Part shown: positions 38,601-45,883 of the stretch, piece after piece
Numbering within the stretch: position 1 is the first letter of the stretch
How the letters are laid out: each line of letters opens with the position of its first letter
Assembly (NCBI GenBank): GCA_041393015.1
Contig: JAWKKV010000002.1
Coordinates: 1 to 64,000 of the forward strand
Length of the DNA: 64,000 bases
Source: JAGQYH01 sp041393015
GTDB taxonomy: Bacteria > Bacteroidota > Bacteroidia > Chitinophagales > JADIYW01
Direction: 5' to 3'
Program-made: the position numbers and the translations under genes
The notes under the pieces: generated by a model
Told to the model about the DNA's origin: nothing
What the model saw: the letters and a program-made list of their open reading frames with translations, nothing else
The model's database searches: none

Positions 38601-39761
38601 TTTGATGGTTCTGGCGAATGGGTAACCGTAAACCACGATTTAACAGGATTAGGTGAAAATCCTTCAGTATACTTAAGAGTATTCTTTAAAACAGATGGTT
38701 TCGTAGCATTCGATGGTATTGGAATTGATAATATTAGAATTACAGGTACAAGCATTGCACCTGCATGTTATAATGATACTATTAATACGACAACTTGCGA
38801 TCCTGCATTGGCCGGAACAACAACACAAGTATTACAAGATGTAACTGGTTGTGATAGTGTTGTAGTAACTATTAGACAATTGTTGGCAAGCTATACAATG
38901 ACTATTCCTTTACAATCTTGTGACCCAGATGATGTAGGTACAGAAACAGTAACACTTACTACTTACCAAGGTTGTGATAGTGTAATCAATACGGTTACTT
39001 CATTGTCTGCATCTTTTGATGAAGTTATAAATTTATCAAGCTGTAATCCTGCTGATACAGGTACAGTTATATTTACTGGAACTTCTTATCAAGGTTGTGA
39101 TAGTAACATTACTACCATCACTACTTTAGTTGATCCTTACGAAGTAGAAGTTAACTTAACTAGTTGTAATCCTGATGATGAAGGAACTGATATAATAGTT
39201 TTTGCAGCTTCTGATGGATGCGATAGTACAGTTACTACAATTACTACTTATACACCATTAGACGCAAATTTCACTGCTTCAGTGAATGGTCCGGTGGCAA
39301 CATTTAACAATACATCAACGAATGCCACTTCTTATGTTTGGAATTTTGGAGATGGTACAACTAGTATATTAACAAATGCTACGCATACTTACACAACGAG
39401 TGGAACGTATACAGTAGAGTTAATTGCAAGTGCTGATGGATGTCCAAGTGATACTGCGACGCAAACTTTGCAAAATATAGTATCAGCAATTGAGATTATT
39501 TCATTTATCAATGAGATTAATGTTTATCCTAATCCAAGTAATGGTAATTTTACAGTTGAGATAAAAGGACAAAACATTTCTAAGAATATGATTTTCGATT
39601 TGATTGATGTAACTGGAAAATCAGTAGAATCAAGAAATGTAGCATTTAATAGCTATGCAAGAGAAGTTTACCAATTAGATAATTTATCTAATGGTGTTTA
39701 TTTCTTGAGAATTCAATCTGATGAGCAATTAACAACTTTAAAGATTAATATTCTTAGATAG
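35655..39761 (+). CDS. Reprolysin-like (M12B) metalloprotease with MAM-like, 41-residue-repeat, PKD and T9SS domains
   Basis: The 1368-residue protein has a signal peptide ending near YAQ and a propeptide-like region. Its zinc protease domain carries HELGHLIGSPHTH (about residue 367) and a Met-turn IMSYCH (about 422), the metzincin pattern. An Fn3-like domain (~470-550), a first MAM/jellyroll-like domain (~555-735), a CARDB-like segment, and a second jellyroll-like domain (~845-1035) follow. Four 41-residue Cys/GCDS repeats (~1040-1195), a PKD domain and a T9SS sorting domain (INVYPNPSNGNF to NILR) complete it. It is predicted to be a surface or released protease; its target is unknown. A strong terminator follows. 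Confidence 0.88.
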   Translation: MKRVLQNSKGLFSAFLFTLLLACCSIGYAQNPLERLVQENGEASISLGIENSRISTNEFKSFIDDYVVFDYDQSASRQIMSDHPKTLSLTVPTARGNYNLRLVEQKITSPDYRVESSSGNVTINGQIGVHYRGIVEGEEGSIAAVSFFDGSISILASMKDAGNFTINQLESDSRYISYFDADLRMDREWGCHTEEPDNMLEILNDIRSKKSEANQREGNCLRIHFEIDNDLYNNKGSVAAAAAYMEAAFNQVALLYAAENINTVISFIHVWDTDDYFDDNFTNPATDPNSNNSSKALVGFYRYILQGATLNGDLGQLVALDQYGNGGVANGIGFLCLNDEAKVSYSDVNATFNDVPTFSFTVEVITHELGHLIGSPHTHRCYWNGNNTQIDDCGNIGQASPEGAACYSRFNPIVPPNGGTIMSYCHLNPTGINFTHGFGEQPGDLIRLFYNNATCLTTCPVSDCEEPYQVLVTSITTTTALVSWYHATETDFEVTYGNNGNYTTIPVTGTSTTLTNLTSGTKYEVYVKTICDNGESEPIKNLFATVCDAVYTLPYVELFESDVWEQNSYLLDPCWTSITGTTGYGWSTRKLETPSAATGPSGDHTTGIGKYVYAEANFGGNGEIAEIISPKVDLGSTTNPFVTFWYHMFGVNIGSLKVDVSSDDGENWTTLQTLTGEQQTASDEDWRQSQLSLSAYEGETIQIRFTSTKGADFTGDISIDDVIITNDELIDIAVSSVDEPNSGCGLSNAEDVSIVIENTGYQTIAEGTTIDLTITLNGLTVATEQLELDSDLDSGDDYDYTFSTPINVSTPGVYELSVTAVLGTDGIAGNNTRATNLVNKSVVSVYPYTQSFENGSDWISGGAENSWALGTPAKGVIQGASDGTKAWVTGGLGDNTYNADEESYLEGPCFDFTNLLDPKIEMDVWWEIETIWEGATFQFSTNAGQTWQTLGSAADANWFNADTITTLPGIDGWSGTEDGDDTFDGSGEWVTVNHDLTGLGENPSVYLRVFFKTDGFVAFDGIGIDNIRITGTSIAPACYNDTINTTTCDPALAGTTTQVLQDVTGCDSVVVTIRQLLASYTMTIPLQSCDPDDVGTETVTLTTYQGCDSVINTVTSLSASFDEVINLSSCNPADTGTVIFTGTSYQGCDSNITTITTLVDPYEVEVNLTSCNPDDEGTDIIVFAASDGCDSTVTTITTYTPLDANFTASVNGPVATFNNTSTNATSYVWNFGDGTTSILTNATHTYTTSGTYTVELIASADGCPSDTATQTLQNIVSAIEIISFINEINVYPNPSNGNFTVEIKGQNISKNMIFDLIDVTGKSVESRNVAFNSYAREVYQLDNLSNGVYFLRIQSDEQLTTLKINILR
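38790..39255 (+). repeat. 41-residue Cys/GCDS repeats within the metalloprotease
   Basis: Four units (TTCDPALAG, QSCDPDDVG, SSCNPADTG, TSCNPDDEG starts), each followed 18 residues later by GCDS, with unit length 41 residues where countable. They are diverged in sequence and intact in frame. Confidence 0.8.
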
Positions 39762-39781
39762 ATTTTAAGATTATAAAAGTT

Positions 39782-39818
39782 AAAGGGCAATGCTGATGAT
39801 TCAGTATTGCCCTTTTTT
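39782..39818 (+). terminator. Intrinsic terminator after the metalloprotease gene
   Basis: GGGCAATGCTGA and TCAGTATTGCCC form a 12-bp stem with one G-U pair and a 4-base loop, followed by a T-run. Confidence 0.9.
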
Positions 39819-39949
39819 ATTGTCTAAATTTAGATGAGTATTGAGTTGGTTAGATAAACTAGAGCACTAGAATATAGTGTGATAAATCAGGTACTTGCTT
39901 AAAAATTAAAAATCGGAAATAGTTGAGATTACTTTAATCGAACTAACGG

Positions 39950-40639
39950 TTAGTTGATATTAAACTTGTAGCCCATGCCTCGGCTGGTTTGAATGTATTC
40001 CTTGCCAAGCTTTTTTCTAAGTTTTTTAATGTGTGTATCGATGTTTCTATCGCCAACTATTACATCATCTCCCCAAATTTTCTTAAGAATATTAGGTCTT
40101 CTAAATACTTTCCCAGGTTTAGAGGCTAATAAGAGGAGTAATTGAAATTCCTTCTTGGATAGATCCAATGGTTTACCCTTTTTATAGACCATTATTTGAT
40201 CTTCATCAATTTCAATTTCGCCAAAATTCTGAACCAAAGATGGTGATTCATTCATTTCGTACGTTCTTCTTAAAATCGCTCCAATCATTGATAGAAAAAG
40301 TCTTGATTTGGTGCCTTTCTTGATATACATATCTGCACCAGCCTCAAAAGCTGCAATTTGGGTGTATTTGTCTATGGTTTCAGATAAAAAGACAATCGGT
40401 AGCTTTCTAAATAATTGATCATCTCTAATTTCCATCACTACTTCAACACCATCAACTGGACTTAAATCATGTTCTAAAATTAAAAGATCTGGACTGTGCT
40501 TGATACACTGATTTAATACATCGTTGCTAGATTTTACTCTAAAAACTTCATGATCTCTTTTAAGCAATGACTGCTTTATTTTATCAAACCAATCATCATT
40601 AGGTTCTGCAACTAAAATAGTATAAGGTCTGGTTTTCAT
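39950..40639 (-). CDS. OmpR/PhoB-like response regulator with atypical receiver
   Basis: The 229-residue protein has a receiver domain (1-120) and a winged-helix DNA-binding domain (~135-227) with the usual LLLLLASKPGKVFRR and DTHIKKLRKKLG elements. In the receiver, the phospho-acceptor Asp is replaced by Glu (LLILEHDLSP, E56, by alignment to the usual LILLD); Ser and Lys (in YIKKG) are kept. The acid pocket reads AEPN, so one of the two acidic residues is lost. Such receivers may be phosphorylation-independent or mimic the active state. No kinase gene adjoins it. An Asp two residues on (D58) might substitute. Confidence 0.88.
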   Translation of the reverse strand: MKTRPYTILVAEPNDDWFDKIKQSLLKRDHEVFRVKSSNDVLNQCIKHSPDLLILEHDLSPVDGVEVVMEIRDDQLFRKLPIVFLSETIDKYTQIAAFEAGADMYIKKGTKSRLFLSMIGAILRRTYEMNESPSLVQNFGEIEIDEDQIMVYKKGKPLDLSKKEFQLLLLLASKPGKVFRRPNILKKIWGDDVIVGDRNIDTHIKKLRKKLGKEYIQTSRGMGYKFNIN

Positions 40640-40847
40640 TTAGAAGTATATTGCTAAAATATAATACTATTTAGTAAAAAGGAAATTGAATTCAACTAAT
40701 ATTGTGTCTCCGCCTAAAAAACACACATTTGTTGTCGATTTAAATATAATACTATCCAAATTACACTAGGTGCTTTTTTGTTTATTACTATCAAAATTTC
40801 ACTAATGCTACATTGAAGCTACACATTTATCGGGATTTAATTAACCT

Positions 40848-41771
40848 TTAGAACTTGTAGCACTTTGTTTTTTTGTTTTTTGATGGTCTTGCTCTAGAAG
40901 ACATTTTTTTAGATTTTCTGCTACCGTATTTGGATTTATATTTTGGAACGGTGAATTGGGGTGATTTCTTTTTCTTGTTTTTCTTTGAAGAAATAGTTGA
41001 TGAAATATCTTTTTCAGATTTTGTTATGGTTTGCTCTTCGTTTATTGATGCATTTGTCTCTTCATCTGCTTCTAATGTGTCATAGTCATCTAATTGAATT
41101 TGAGATGAATCCAAAACAATATTAGGATTTACGATATTAGTGTTTTTGGTATTGGTATTTGAGGTTTTTCTATCAGTAACATAATTGATGCTAATTAGTA
41201 CGCCATTTTCATAAACAGAATCTTGTGTAACGGTTTCTGTTATAGTTGATTTGTTATCGGATGTTTCAATATTAATGTTGTCACCAAATCCTACAAAAAC
41301 GCCATCGCTAAAAAGTGAATCAAGCGTTACTGTTTCTTTTATTTGCGGCTTGTCATTTTGTAATGCATCTTCTATTATACTTTCTTTAAGATAATTGCTA
41401 ATAATGTTCTCATATTCTTCAAATTCGCTCACATCGTTCACTAAAATTTCATCATAAACTTTGTCTCCTGAAACCATTCTTTGAATCTCTTCAACTGTTT
41501 TTAAACCATTTACGATGATAAAACCGCCTTTTGAAACTTTACCTTTTATAGAAGAACTTACGACTTCTTTTTCTCCGGTTTCCGGGTTGGTTACTATACT
41601 AAACTCTTTATAAGGCCATTGATCTTCTTTGTTTTTGTATACATGAATGATTACTGTATTCATGTCTATATTTCCAATCATTACAGCGTTCTCAGAATCA
41701 CCCAAATCAGTTTGTGCCTGAATAGACGAAAATGAAAAGAAAAACAAACAAACAAGAAATACGTATCTCAT
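40848..41771 (-). CDS. Secreted protein with Lys/Arg-rich tail, function unknown
   Basis: The 307-residue protein begins with a signal peptide (YVFLVCLFFFSFSSIQAQ). Residues ~25-130 form a compact region of mixed strands and helices that does not match a family I recognise. A repeated motif (ETVTLDSLFSDGVFVG and ETVTQDSVYENGVLIS) occurs twice. The last ~60 residues are strongly basic (SSKKNKKKKSP, RKSKKMSSRA) and low-complexity. The C-terminus is KCYKF. There is no T9SS domain, so a periplasmic location is likely. It diverges from the phosphatase gene at 41875 and has its own TACCTTTG box. Confidence 0.65.
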   Translation of the reverse strand: MRYVFLVCLFFFSFSSIQAQTDLGDSENAVMIGNIDMNTVIIHVYKNKEDQWPYKEFSIVTNPETGEKEVVSSSIKGKVSKGGFIIVNGLKTVEEIQRMVSGDKVYDEILVNDVSEFEEYENIISNYLKESIIEDALQNDKPQIKETVTLDSLFSDGVFVGFGDNINIETSDNKSTITETVTQDSVYENGVLISINYVTDRKTSNTNTKNTNIVNPNIVLDSSQIQLDDYDTLEADEETNASINEEQTITKSEKDISSTISSKKNKKKKSPQFTVPKYKSKYGSRKSKKMSSRARPSKNKKTKCYKF

Positions 41772-41788
41772 AACTGGCTGTAACGATA

Positions 41789-41796
41789 CAAAGGTA
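41789..41796 (-). promoter_or_regulatory. -7 box for the Lys-rich secreted protein
   Basis: TACCTTTG on the minus strand matches TAnnTTTG, 17 bases upstream of the start codon. Confidence 0.5.
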
Positions 41797-41830
41797 ATTC
41801 AGAAAAAACGAAAATGTTGCTTACACTTGA

Positions 41831-41838
41831 TATCTTTG
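41831..41838 (+). promoter_or_regulatory. -7 box for the phosphatase-like gene
   Basis: TATCTTTG matches TAnnTTTG exactly and lies 36 bases upstream of the ATG at 41875. Confidence 0.55.
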
Positions 41839-41874
41839 CTATGAATAACTAACGATTTACACTATTTTTAAAGT

Positions 41875-43488
41875 ATGAGAAAGTATTTACTATTATTGAT
41901 TTGCATCGTATTAACAACTAATATAGATGCACAAGAATTAATTAGAGGGCCATATTTACAGAGTTTAGCGCAAACTAGCATAAAAGTGATTTGGCGAACT
42001 GATGCTCCTGCTATTGGATCAATTGAGGTAGCCTCAGAGCCTGGCGGTTCGGTAATATTTACAGCTCAGAATGATACTTTGATAAAAGATCATATATTAC
42101 TAGTAGATGGCTTACAACCAGAAACAGTATATTATTATAGAATAAAAGCAGACGATAACTATCTAACAGAATGGCAGCCATCTCATCATTTTAAAACTAG
42201 CAGCTATACTACTGAACAATTAAGTTTTTGGGTAACTGGTGATTTTGGCTCAGGAAATCAAAAACAAATTAATGTAAGAAATGCTTTTGAAAATGATGTA
42301 ACACCTAACTTCCCCGACTTTTGGTTGTGGCTAGGCGATAATGCTTACGATGATGGTAAAGATTATGAGTTTCAAGACAAAGTGTTCACACCTCCATATG
42401 GTTATGATTCTTTGTTAACCTTTTTGCCATTTTATCCGGTTCCAGGAAATCACGATTATAAAAGTGTCAATATGTTTTCTCCACCTCCACAACACAAAGG
42501 ACCATATTTTGACATTGTAGAAGTGCCACAAAATGGAGAAGCAGGCGGTTTGCCTTCTAATACTGAATTATATTACTCCTTTGATTATGGTAATGCTCAC
42601 TTTGTAGCGATCAACTCTGAGGCTTTTGCCTATACTTTTTTCAAAAATAGTGTGATGGAACAATGGTTGGAAGCTGATTTAGCAGCATCTGATAAGTTAT
42701 GGAAAATTGTGTATTGGCATCAACCACCTTATAGTAAAGGATCTCACGATTCTGATCTTTTTTACGAGATTTTTATGAAGGCGATGAGAGATAATTACAC
42801 GAGAGTAGTGGAAAGAATGGGAGTTGATATGGTTTTATGTGGACACAGTCATGTTTATGAGAGATCACATTTAATTAGAGGACATTACGGGAAATCAGGT
42901 TCTTTTAAACCGGAAATGTTTATTGATAATGAACCACCTTATGTAAAGTATATCGACGGAGATAGTGCCAATTATGGAACGATGTATATTGTAGAAGGTA
43001 ATTCAGGAAAAGGAGAAGGCGATGCTCCAGGTGGACATCCAATATTTGCTGCAACAGATTATGGAGACGATGCAGTGGGTTCTTTAATGATTAATATTGA
43101 TAAAAATGTATTGACAGGAAGATACATTCAAGGAAATGGTGAAATTGGTGATGAATTTACTATCACAAAAGTTTTACGAGATTCTTCAGTGATAACAAAT
43201 GTAGTATCAACCTATTTAGAAACTTTTAATGTTTATCCAAATCCTGCAAAAGATGAGTTACATATAGATTTTTCAATCAAAAAAGCCTTACCTGTTAGTT
43301 TCCAAATTATTGGTGTTGATGGTAAAATGTTTTTAAATGAAAAAGGAACGACTTACCCAGCTGGCGCCAACACTAAGGTAATCCATTTAAGTAAACTCAA
43401 TATGCCAACCGGTTCTTATATAGTTAAAATAGGCGGAGGAGAAGGTGATCAATCTTGGATGCAAGAAACGTTGATTAAGGTGAAGTAG
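41875..43488 (+). CDS. Secreted purple-acid-phosphatase-like metallophosphoesterase with T9SS domain
   Basis: The 537-residue protein starts with a signal peptide (LLLLICIVLTTNIDAQ) and an Fn3-like N-terminal domain typical of purple acid phosphatases (RGPYLQSLAQTSIKVIWRT). The metal-binding motifs follow in order: TGDFGSG (about 121), LGDNAYDDG (154), GNHDY (191), YWHQPPYSKGSHDSD (281) and CGHSHVYER (322). The C-terminus (NVYPNPAKDEL to TLIKVK) is a T9SS sorting domain. It probably releases phosphate from organic esters outside the cell, though the real substrate is not known. Confidence 0.9.
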   Translation: MRKYLLLLICIVLTTNIDAQELIRGPYLQSLAQTSIKVIWRTDAPAIGSIEVASEPGGSVIFTAQNDTLIKDHILLVDGLQPETVYYYRIKADDNYLTEWQPSHHFKTSSYTTEQLSFWVTGDFGSGNQKQINVRNAFENDVTPNFPDFWLWLGDNAYDDGKDYEFQDKVFTPPYGYDSLLTFLPFYPVPGNHDYKSVNMFSPPPQHKGPYFDIVEVPQNGEAGGLPSNTELYYSFDYGNAHFVAINSEAFAYTFFKNSVMEQWLEADLAASDKLWKIVYWHQPPYSKGSHDSDLFYEIFMKAMRDNYTRVVERMGVDMVLCGHSHVYERSHLIRGHYGKSGSFKPEMFIDNEPPYVKYIDGDSANYGTMYIVEGNSGKGEGDAPGGHPIFAATDYGDDAVGSLMINIDKNVLTGRYIQGNGEIGDEFTITKVLRDSSVITNVVSTYLETFNVYPNPAKDELHIDFSIKKALPVSFQIIGVDGKMFLNEKGTTYPAGANTKVIHLSKLNMPTGSYIVKIGGGEGDQSWMQETLIKVK

Positions 43489-43535
43489 GATTTAATTGCT
43501 TAAGATTAAACTAAATACTAGGCTTAAATAATTAA

Positions 43536-43796
43536 ATGTCAACAGTCGAGAAACAAGCATTAAGATTTTGCTTTATCTTATCTTTCATTTGTTTTATAAC
43601 AGCGTTGATTCTATTTATTTCTAAGAAAGGCTTTTCTGGATTACAGTTTATAAATGTTGAAGGTCTACCATATTCTGGAAGAATAGATTATCAGGTACTT
43701 AATGATATCAGTTTAGCTATAATAGGATTAATGTTACTGTTGCTAGGCTTGTTTATGAAATACTTTGCGTTTGATAATGATGATTTGCCTGAATAG
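43536..43796 (+). CDS. Small two-TM membrane protein, unknown function
   Basis: This 86-residue protein has two hydrophobic helices (FILSFICFITALILFIS and ISLAIIGLMLLLLGLFM) and an acidic tail (FDNDDLPE). It starts 47 bases after the phosphatase gene and may share its transcript. No family is recognised; confidence rests on its clean membrane-protein composition. Confidence 0.6.
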   Translation: MSTVEKQALRFCFILSFICFITALILFISKKGFSGLQFINVEGLPYSGRIDYQVLNDISLAIIGLMLLLLGLFMKYFAFDNDDLPE

Positions 43797-43909
43797 AAAT
43801 TTAGATTTTAGCATTTTACGCTTTCAGTCGTTCGCATCTCTTAATGCTAGTGCATGCCTATAACTAGTGACCATATTAACATTGCCTCTGACAGAACTGT
43901 TTAAACCAC

Positions 43910-44827
43910 TTACTCCACAATAAACTGCTGACTGATTCTTTGATTACCCGATTTGATATAAAACAAATAAGTGCCACTAGCTATATTGTCAAGCGTAATA
44001 TGCTTTTCAAAAGTCCCATTGTTATTTTCTTCTACGCCGTTCAAAATGTTTCTTCCTTGAAGATCATAAACCGTCCACATTAATTTATCATCTAAATCGT
44101 TGGCTTTTAATCTAACATCAAAAACTCCATTATTGGGATTTGGAAATACTTTAAACTCATCATAAGAAATAGATTCAATGATGTTAGTTGGTGTTTCAAC
44201 TGATACAATTTCTTTGATCACAACAATGCTATTCGCCGAGCTATTTCTTGATAGTTGATCTTCTTTTGTTTTTTCAATGATAAAAAGCTTATCCGAAAGA
44301 TCAAGAAATTTTTGAGGTAATCTTTCGTAATCTTGATAATTAGCTAGTTCTAGCGTTTCTTTAACGCCATCAATTTTTTTGGTAATGGATACAGGCTTTC
44401 CTTCTTCAAATACAATAGTCGTGTTATCCTTAAAATACCAGTTCTCAATATTGCCAAGCTTATCCGTTTTTAAGATCTCATAAGTTTTAACCTTTTTTTG
44501 ATGACCCAAAACAACCACTTTGGTACTTAAAACGCCATCTCTTATATAGGTAAGAACCACCTCGTCTCCCCATTGAAATTGTTGGATGATATTTTTTAGT
44601 TCAGTCGGAGAGGTTACATTATATCCATTTACTTGAAATATAAAATCATTCTCTTTAATGCCCGACACCAAAGCCGCGCCGTCATCAAAAACATTTATAA
44701 TTCTTAAACCTTGTTTCAAATCTAATTCATACGGCTTGATGGAAATTCCCAAGTAGCCTTCATTAGCTTTGGTTAAAAATGAAACATGAATTAGAAGTGT
44801 TAATAGAAATATTGCAACCTTTTGCAT
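43910..44827 (-). CDS. PDZ-domain protein with T9SS sorting domain
   Basis: The ATG at 44827 is chosen since the signal peptide begins there (KVAIFLLTLLIHVSFLTKA) and the upstream alternative is a TTG; length is 305 residues. A PDZ domain spans about residues 22-110 (YLGISIKPY, GLRIINVFDDGAALVSGI, DFIFQVNGYNV). A middle region of unknown fold and a T9SS sorting domain (KVFPNPNNGVFDVRLKAN to QQFIVE) follow. No protease domain is present. It may act as a surface peptide-binding adaptor; this is inference from the PDZ alone. Confidence 0.82.
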   Translation of the reverse strand: MQKVAIFLLTLLIHVSFLTKANEGYLGISIKPYELDLKQGLRIINVFDDGAALVSGIKENDFIFQVNGYNVTSPTELKNIIQQFQWGDEVVLTYIRDGVLSTKVVVLGHQKKVKTYEILKTDKLGNIENWYFKDNTTIVFEEGKPVSITKKIDGVKETLELANYQDYERLPQKFLDLSDKLFIIEKTKEDQLSRNSSANSIVVIKEIVSVETPTNIIESISYDEFKVFPNPNNGVFDVRLKANDLDDKLMWTVYDLQGRNILNGVEENNNGTFEKHITLDNIASGTYLFYIKSGNQRISQQFIVE

Positions 44828-44848
44828 GGTAGATAATTTTAAGTCATT

Positions 44849-44856
44849 CAAATATA
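44849..44856 (-). promoter_or_regulatory. -7 box for the PDZ protein
   Basis: TATATTTG on the minus strand matches TAnnTTTG, 21 bases upstream of the chosen ATG and supporting that start. Confidence 0.5.
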
Positions 44857-44987
44857 GCTGAAATTAAGAAAGATGTCACATTTCAATTTTAGGCATGTTA
44901 TTTGATTTAATGTTTAGTGAATAACAGATTTTCTATTTTTACATTTATAGAATAACTGATTAACTTACTAAATAAATAAAGAGATTA

Positions 44988-45608
44988 ATGAAGTCAATTA
45001 CAATATTTTCAATTTTAGCCGTAATGCTTTTTGGAGGTTTTAATGCTGCTCATGCAGAAGAAGAATGGTCACTATCAAGAGACAAAGATGGTATTAAGAT
45101 TTATACACGAAAATATAAGGATTATAACTATAAGGAATACAAAGGTATTGTAATTGTAGATGGAAAAGTAAGTGATTTAGTTGCTATTCTAAAGGATATT
45201 CAAACATATGATAAATGGTCTTACAATTGTGTTCCTAACACTGCTAAAGTGCTCAAAAAGGACGAAGTAAAAGGCGAATATTATGTTTATATGGAGATAA
45301 AAGCGCCAATTGTATCTAATAGAGATGTGGTGACTTTATATAAATTTCATAAGCCGGCTTCTGATGGTTCAGTTTTGGTTGAATTTTGGGGTGAAAAGGA
45401 CTATATTCCGAAAAAAGATGGATTGGTTCGAGTACCTGAATTAGTTGGTTATTGGAAAGCCATTCCTATGGGGAATGGAAAAATTAAAATTGTACATCAA
45501 GCATTTAGTCATCCAGGTGGAAGTCCACCGGCGTCTCTAGTAAATGGCGCAAATGTAAATGCTCCATTTTCAATGCTATCTATCATTCGTGATATGATTC
45601 AAAAATAA
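44988..45608 (+). CDS. Exported START-domain lipid-binding protein
   Basis: The 206-residue protein has a signal peptide (ITIFSILAVMLFGGFNAAHA), then a START domain: EEWSLSRDKDGIKIYTRKY, SDLVAILKDIQTYDKWSYNC, APIVSNRDVVTLYKFHK, and a C-terminal SPPASLVNGANVNAPFSML helix. START domains bind lipids or other hydrophobic ligands in a deep cavity. Export to the periplasm is inferred. It is monocistronic, with a strong terminator after it. Confidence 0.85.
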   Translation: MKSITIFSILAVMLFGGFNAAHAEEEWSLSRDKDGIKIYTRKYKDYNYKEYKGIVIVDGKVSDLVAILKDIQTYDKWSYNCVPNTAKVLKKDEVKGEYYVYMEIKAPIVSNRDVVTLYKFHKPASDGSVLVEFWGEKDYIPKKDGLVRVPELVGYWKAIPMGNGKIKIVHQAFSHPGGSPPASLVNGANVNAPFSMLSIIRDMIQK

Positions 45609-45629
45609 ATTTTTCATGGTTCTTGGTTT

Positions 45630-45660
45630 AAGTCCTGGGGTGGTTCCCAGGACTTTTTTA
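45630..45660 (+). terminator. Strong intrinsic terminator after the START-domain gene
   Basis: AAGTCCTGGG (45630-45639) pairs perfectly with CCCAGGACTT (45646-45655) across 6 bases, followed by TTTTTATTTT. Confidence 0.95.
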
Positions 45661-45883
45661 TTTTGCTAGATCAAGAATCTTACATCCTTCACCTGAATTC
45701 ATTGATTTTTAAGCATGATTGCGCAAGGTAAATAATCAACGATTGTAGAATGCAGATTAACGATTTCTAAAGTCAAAATTGATATATTAAAAAGTTCAAT
45801 CTACCATTATCTTACTTATAATTAATTTCTTGAGAATAGTTTTATTTAAGCCATTGCTTACCTTCAACTTATAGAATGTAAAC

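Noticed and set aside
40873..41085. A plus-strand frame opposite the Lys-rich protein.
   Set aside because: It is Phe-rich because it is the complement of a Lys-rich segment; it has no independent coding signal.
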